A DNA stretch of 10,233 nucleotides from Polyangium sp. (in: bacteria) (lineage in GTDB: Bacteria; Myxococcota_A; Polyangia; Palsa-1104): NCBI GenBank assembly GCA_025450955.1, contig JANWLJ010000123.1, positions 1 to 10,233 on the forward strand, written 5' to 3'. The stretch's first letter is position 1, and every line of letters starts with the position of its first letter. The notes beneath the pieces were generated by a model. It made no database searches, was not told where the DNA came from, and worked only from the letters and a program-made list of their open reading frames with translations. A program made the translations under genes and the position numbers. Shown here one piece after another: positions 7,085 to 10,233 of the stretch.

Positions 7085-7605
7085 CACTTGCCCTTCTTCG
7101 CCCCGGTGTTGTAGAGCCGGATCACCTCGTTGGTGATGTCGAGCGCGGGCTGGCTCCACACCACCGCCGAGTTCTTCTCCAGCACCATCGCGAAGTGCTC
7201 GCGCTCGGCGATGGTGCCCACCACCGTCGAGAGCTTGCGGAAGATCCCGCTGGTCGCGTCCTGCTCCTTCTTGGCCAGGTCCTGCTGCAGGCGCTGATAG
7301 GTCTGCTGCAGCTCGACGAAGCGATCCTGGAACTTCTTCTTCTCGGCGTCGGCCGCCTCGGGCTTCATGAGCGGCAGCTTCTTGTCGAGATCTTCCTTGA
7401 TCTTCTTCAGCTCGTCCTGCTTGGCGTCGAGCTCCTGCTGCTTGCGATCGAAGTCGGCCTTGAGCTTGGCCTTGGCCTTCTTACCATCCTCGGTCTCTTC
7501 CAGCGCGCGCTGAAGGTCCACCACCGCGAGCTTGGGCTCGGCGAGCGCCACCGTCGGTGCCAGGAAACTGCCGAGCAGAATGAAGGCGAGAAGCTTCTGG
7601 GTCAT
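7084..7605 (-). CDS. skp: OmpH/Skp-family periplasmic chaperone
   Basis: A periplasmic holdase-type chaperone for unfolded outer-membrane proteins, by family. It is 173 residues long. The signal peptide is MTQKLLAFILLGSFLAPTVA with cleavage likely after Ala22 (ALA, then EPKLAVVD). The mature protein opens KLAVVDLQRALEE, the OmpH hallmark. A charged coiled-coil rich in Lys, Glu and Gln spans about 45-130 and forms the Skp-like tentacles. A C-terminal head strand ends ITNEVIRLYN. I chose the ATG at 7605 because GAGGGAG (7619-7613) lies 7 nt upstream and the signal peptide begins there. It sits 38 nt after bamA, the classic order. Skp and BamA commonly act in the same pathway. Confidence 0.93.
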   Translation of the reverse strand: MTQKLLAFILLGSFLAPTVALAEPKLAVVDLQRALEETEDGKKAKAKLKADFDRKQQELDAKQDELKKIKEDLDKKLPLMKPEAADAEKKKFQDRFVELQQTYQRLQQDLAKKEQDATSGIFRKLSTVVGTIAEREHFAMVLEKNSAVVWSQPALDITNEVIRLYNTGAKKGK

Positions 7606-7612
7606 TTCACGT

Positions 7613-7619
7613 CTCCCTC
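7613..7619 (-). promoter_or_regulatory. Shine-Dalgarno of skp
   Basis: GAGGGAG, 7 nt before the ATG at 7605, in the 38-nt bamA-skp gap. It decides the start against an upstream in-frame TTG/CTG-type reading that would put 13 non-signal residues in front of the signal peptide. Confidence 0.7.
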
Positions 7620-7643
7620 GAAAGACGGTTTGAATTAGCACCA

Positions 7644-10059
<2,416 letters not shown>

Positions 10060-10067
<8 letters not shown>

Positions 10068-10233
10068 CCGCGCTCCCGCCGCCCTCGAGGATCACCCCGT
10101 CGACCATCCGCACCCGCCGCGGCATCCGCGCGGCCAGGTCGGCGTTGTGGGTCACCACGATCATCGTCATCCCGCGCTCGCGGTTGAGCTCGACGATGAG
10201 CCCGTGGATCTCCTCGCCGGTGTGGGTGTCGAG
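10060..10233 (-). CDS. lolD: LolD-type ABC transporter ATPase, C-terminal part (5' end beyond window)
   Basis: Only the last 57 codons are in the window, ending TAG at 10062-10060. The frame reads LDTHTGEEIHGL, the stretch after Walker B with the D-loop (LDT), then MIVVTHNADLAARMPR with the switch histidine, and VRMVDGVILEGG. These are typical of the MacB/LolD lipoprotein-release ATPase class. LolD energises the transfer of lipoproteins from the inner membrane to LolA. Assignment to LolD rather than another MacB-like ATPase rests on adjacency to bamA and on the sequence. It overlaps bamA by 8 nt, so it is the upstream gene of the same operon. Its promoter is outside the window. Confidence 0.8.

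Overview
The window is GC-rich chromosomal DNA with tightly packed genes, short 1-8 bp overlaps and many GTG/TTG starts. A LolD-BamA-OmpH/Skp-FabZ outer-membrane cluster, an MlaE-type permease and a CRP-like regulator all indicate a diderm (Gram-negative) bacterium. Base composition, protein style and gene mix look most like a Myxococcota / former deltaproteobacterium. That assignment is inference, because no phylogenetic marker was searched.

Layout. (1) 1-2893, minus strand: a CRP/FNR-type regulator, then alanine racemase (alr), then an MlaE-family lipid-transport permease. alr and the permease overlap by ATGA. Two strong hairpins follow the permease stop at the left edge. (2) 2894-3085: a divergent intergenic region between the regulator and the thiamine genes. 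(3) 3086-4703, plus strand: thiS-thiG-thiE/tenI, the thiazole branch of thiamine synthesis. (4) 4704-4762: a short convergent spacer. (5) 4763-10233, minus strand: a long co-directional run that reads, in transcription order, lolD (3' end only), bamA, ompH/skp, fabZ, a predicted lipoprotein with three EREPND-type repeats, and a DUF488 protein. Junctions in this run are 8 bp overlap, 38 bp gap, 1 bp overlap, 4 bp overlap and 13 bp gap, so it is very probably one operon.

How they fit together. The right-hand operon joins lipoprotein export (LolD), outer-membrane protein folding (BamA, Skp) and fatty-acid elongation (FabZ) with a new surface or periplasmic lipoprotein. The left-hand group joins peptidoglycan precursor supply (D-Ala) with outer-membrane lipid trafficking, under or next to a CRP-like regulator. 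The thiamine trio in between is metabolically unrelated.

I do not see a mobile element, CRISPR array, RNA gene or clear novel system. The points most worth a second look are the absence of lpxD/lpxA around fabZ, the repeat lipoprotein and DUF488 gene appended to the bam operon, the missing conventional start of alr, the possibly leaderless thiS promoter without a TPP riboswitch, and the paired hairpins after mlaE.
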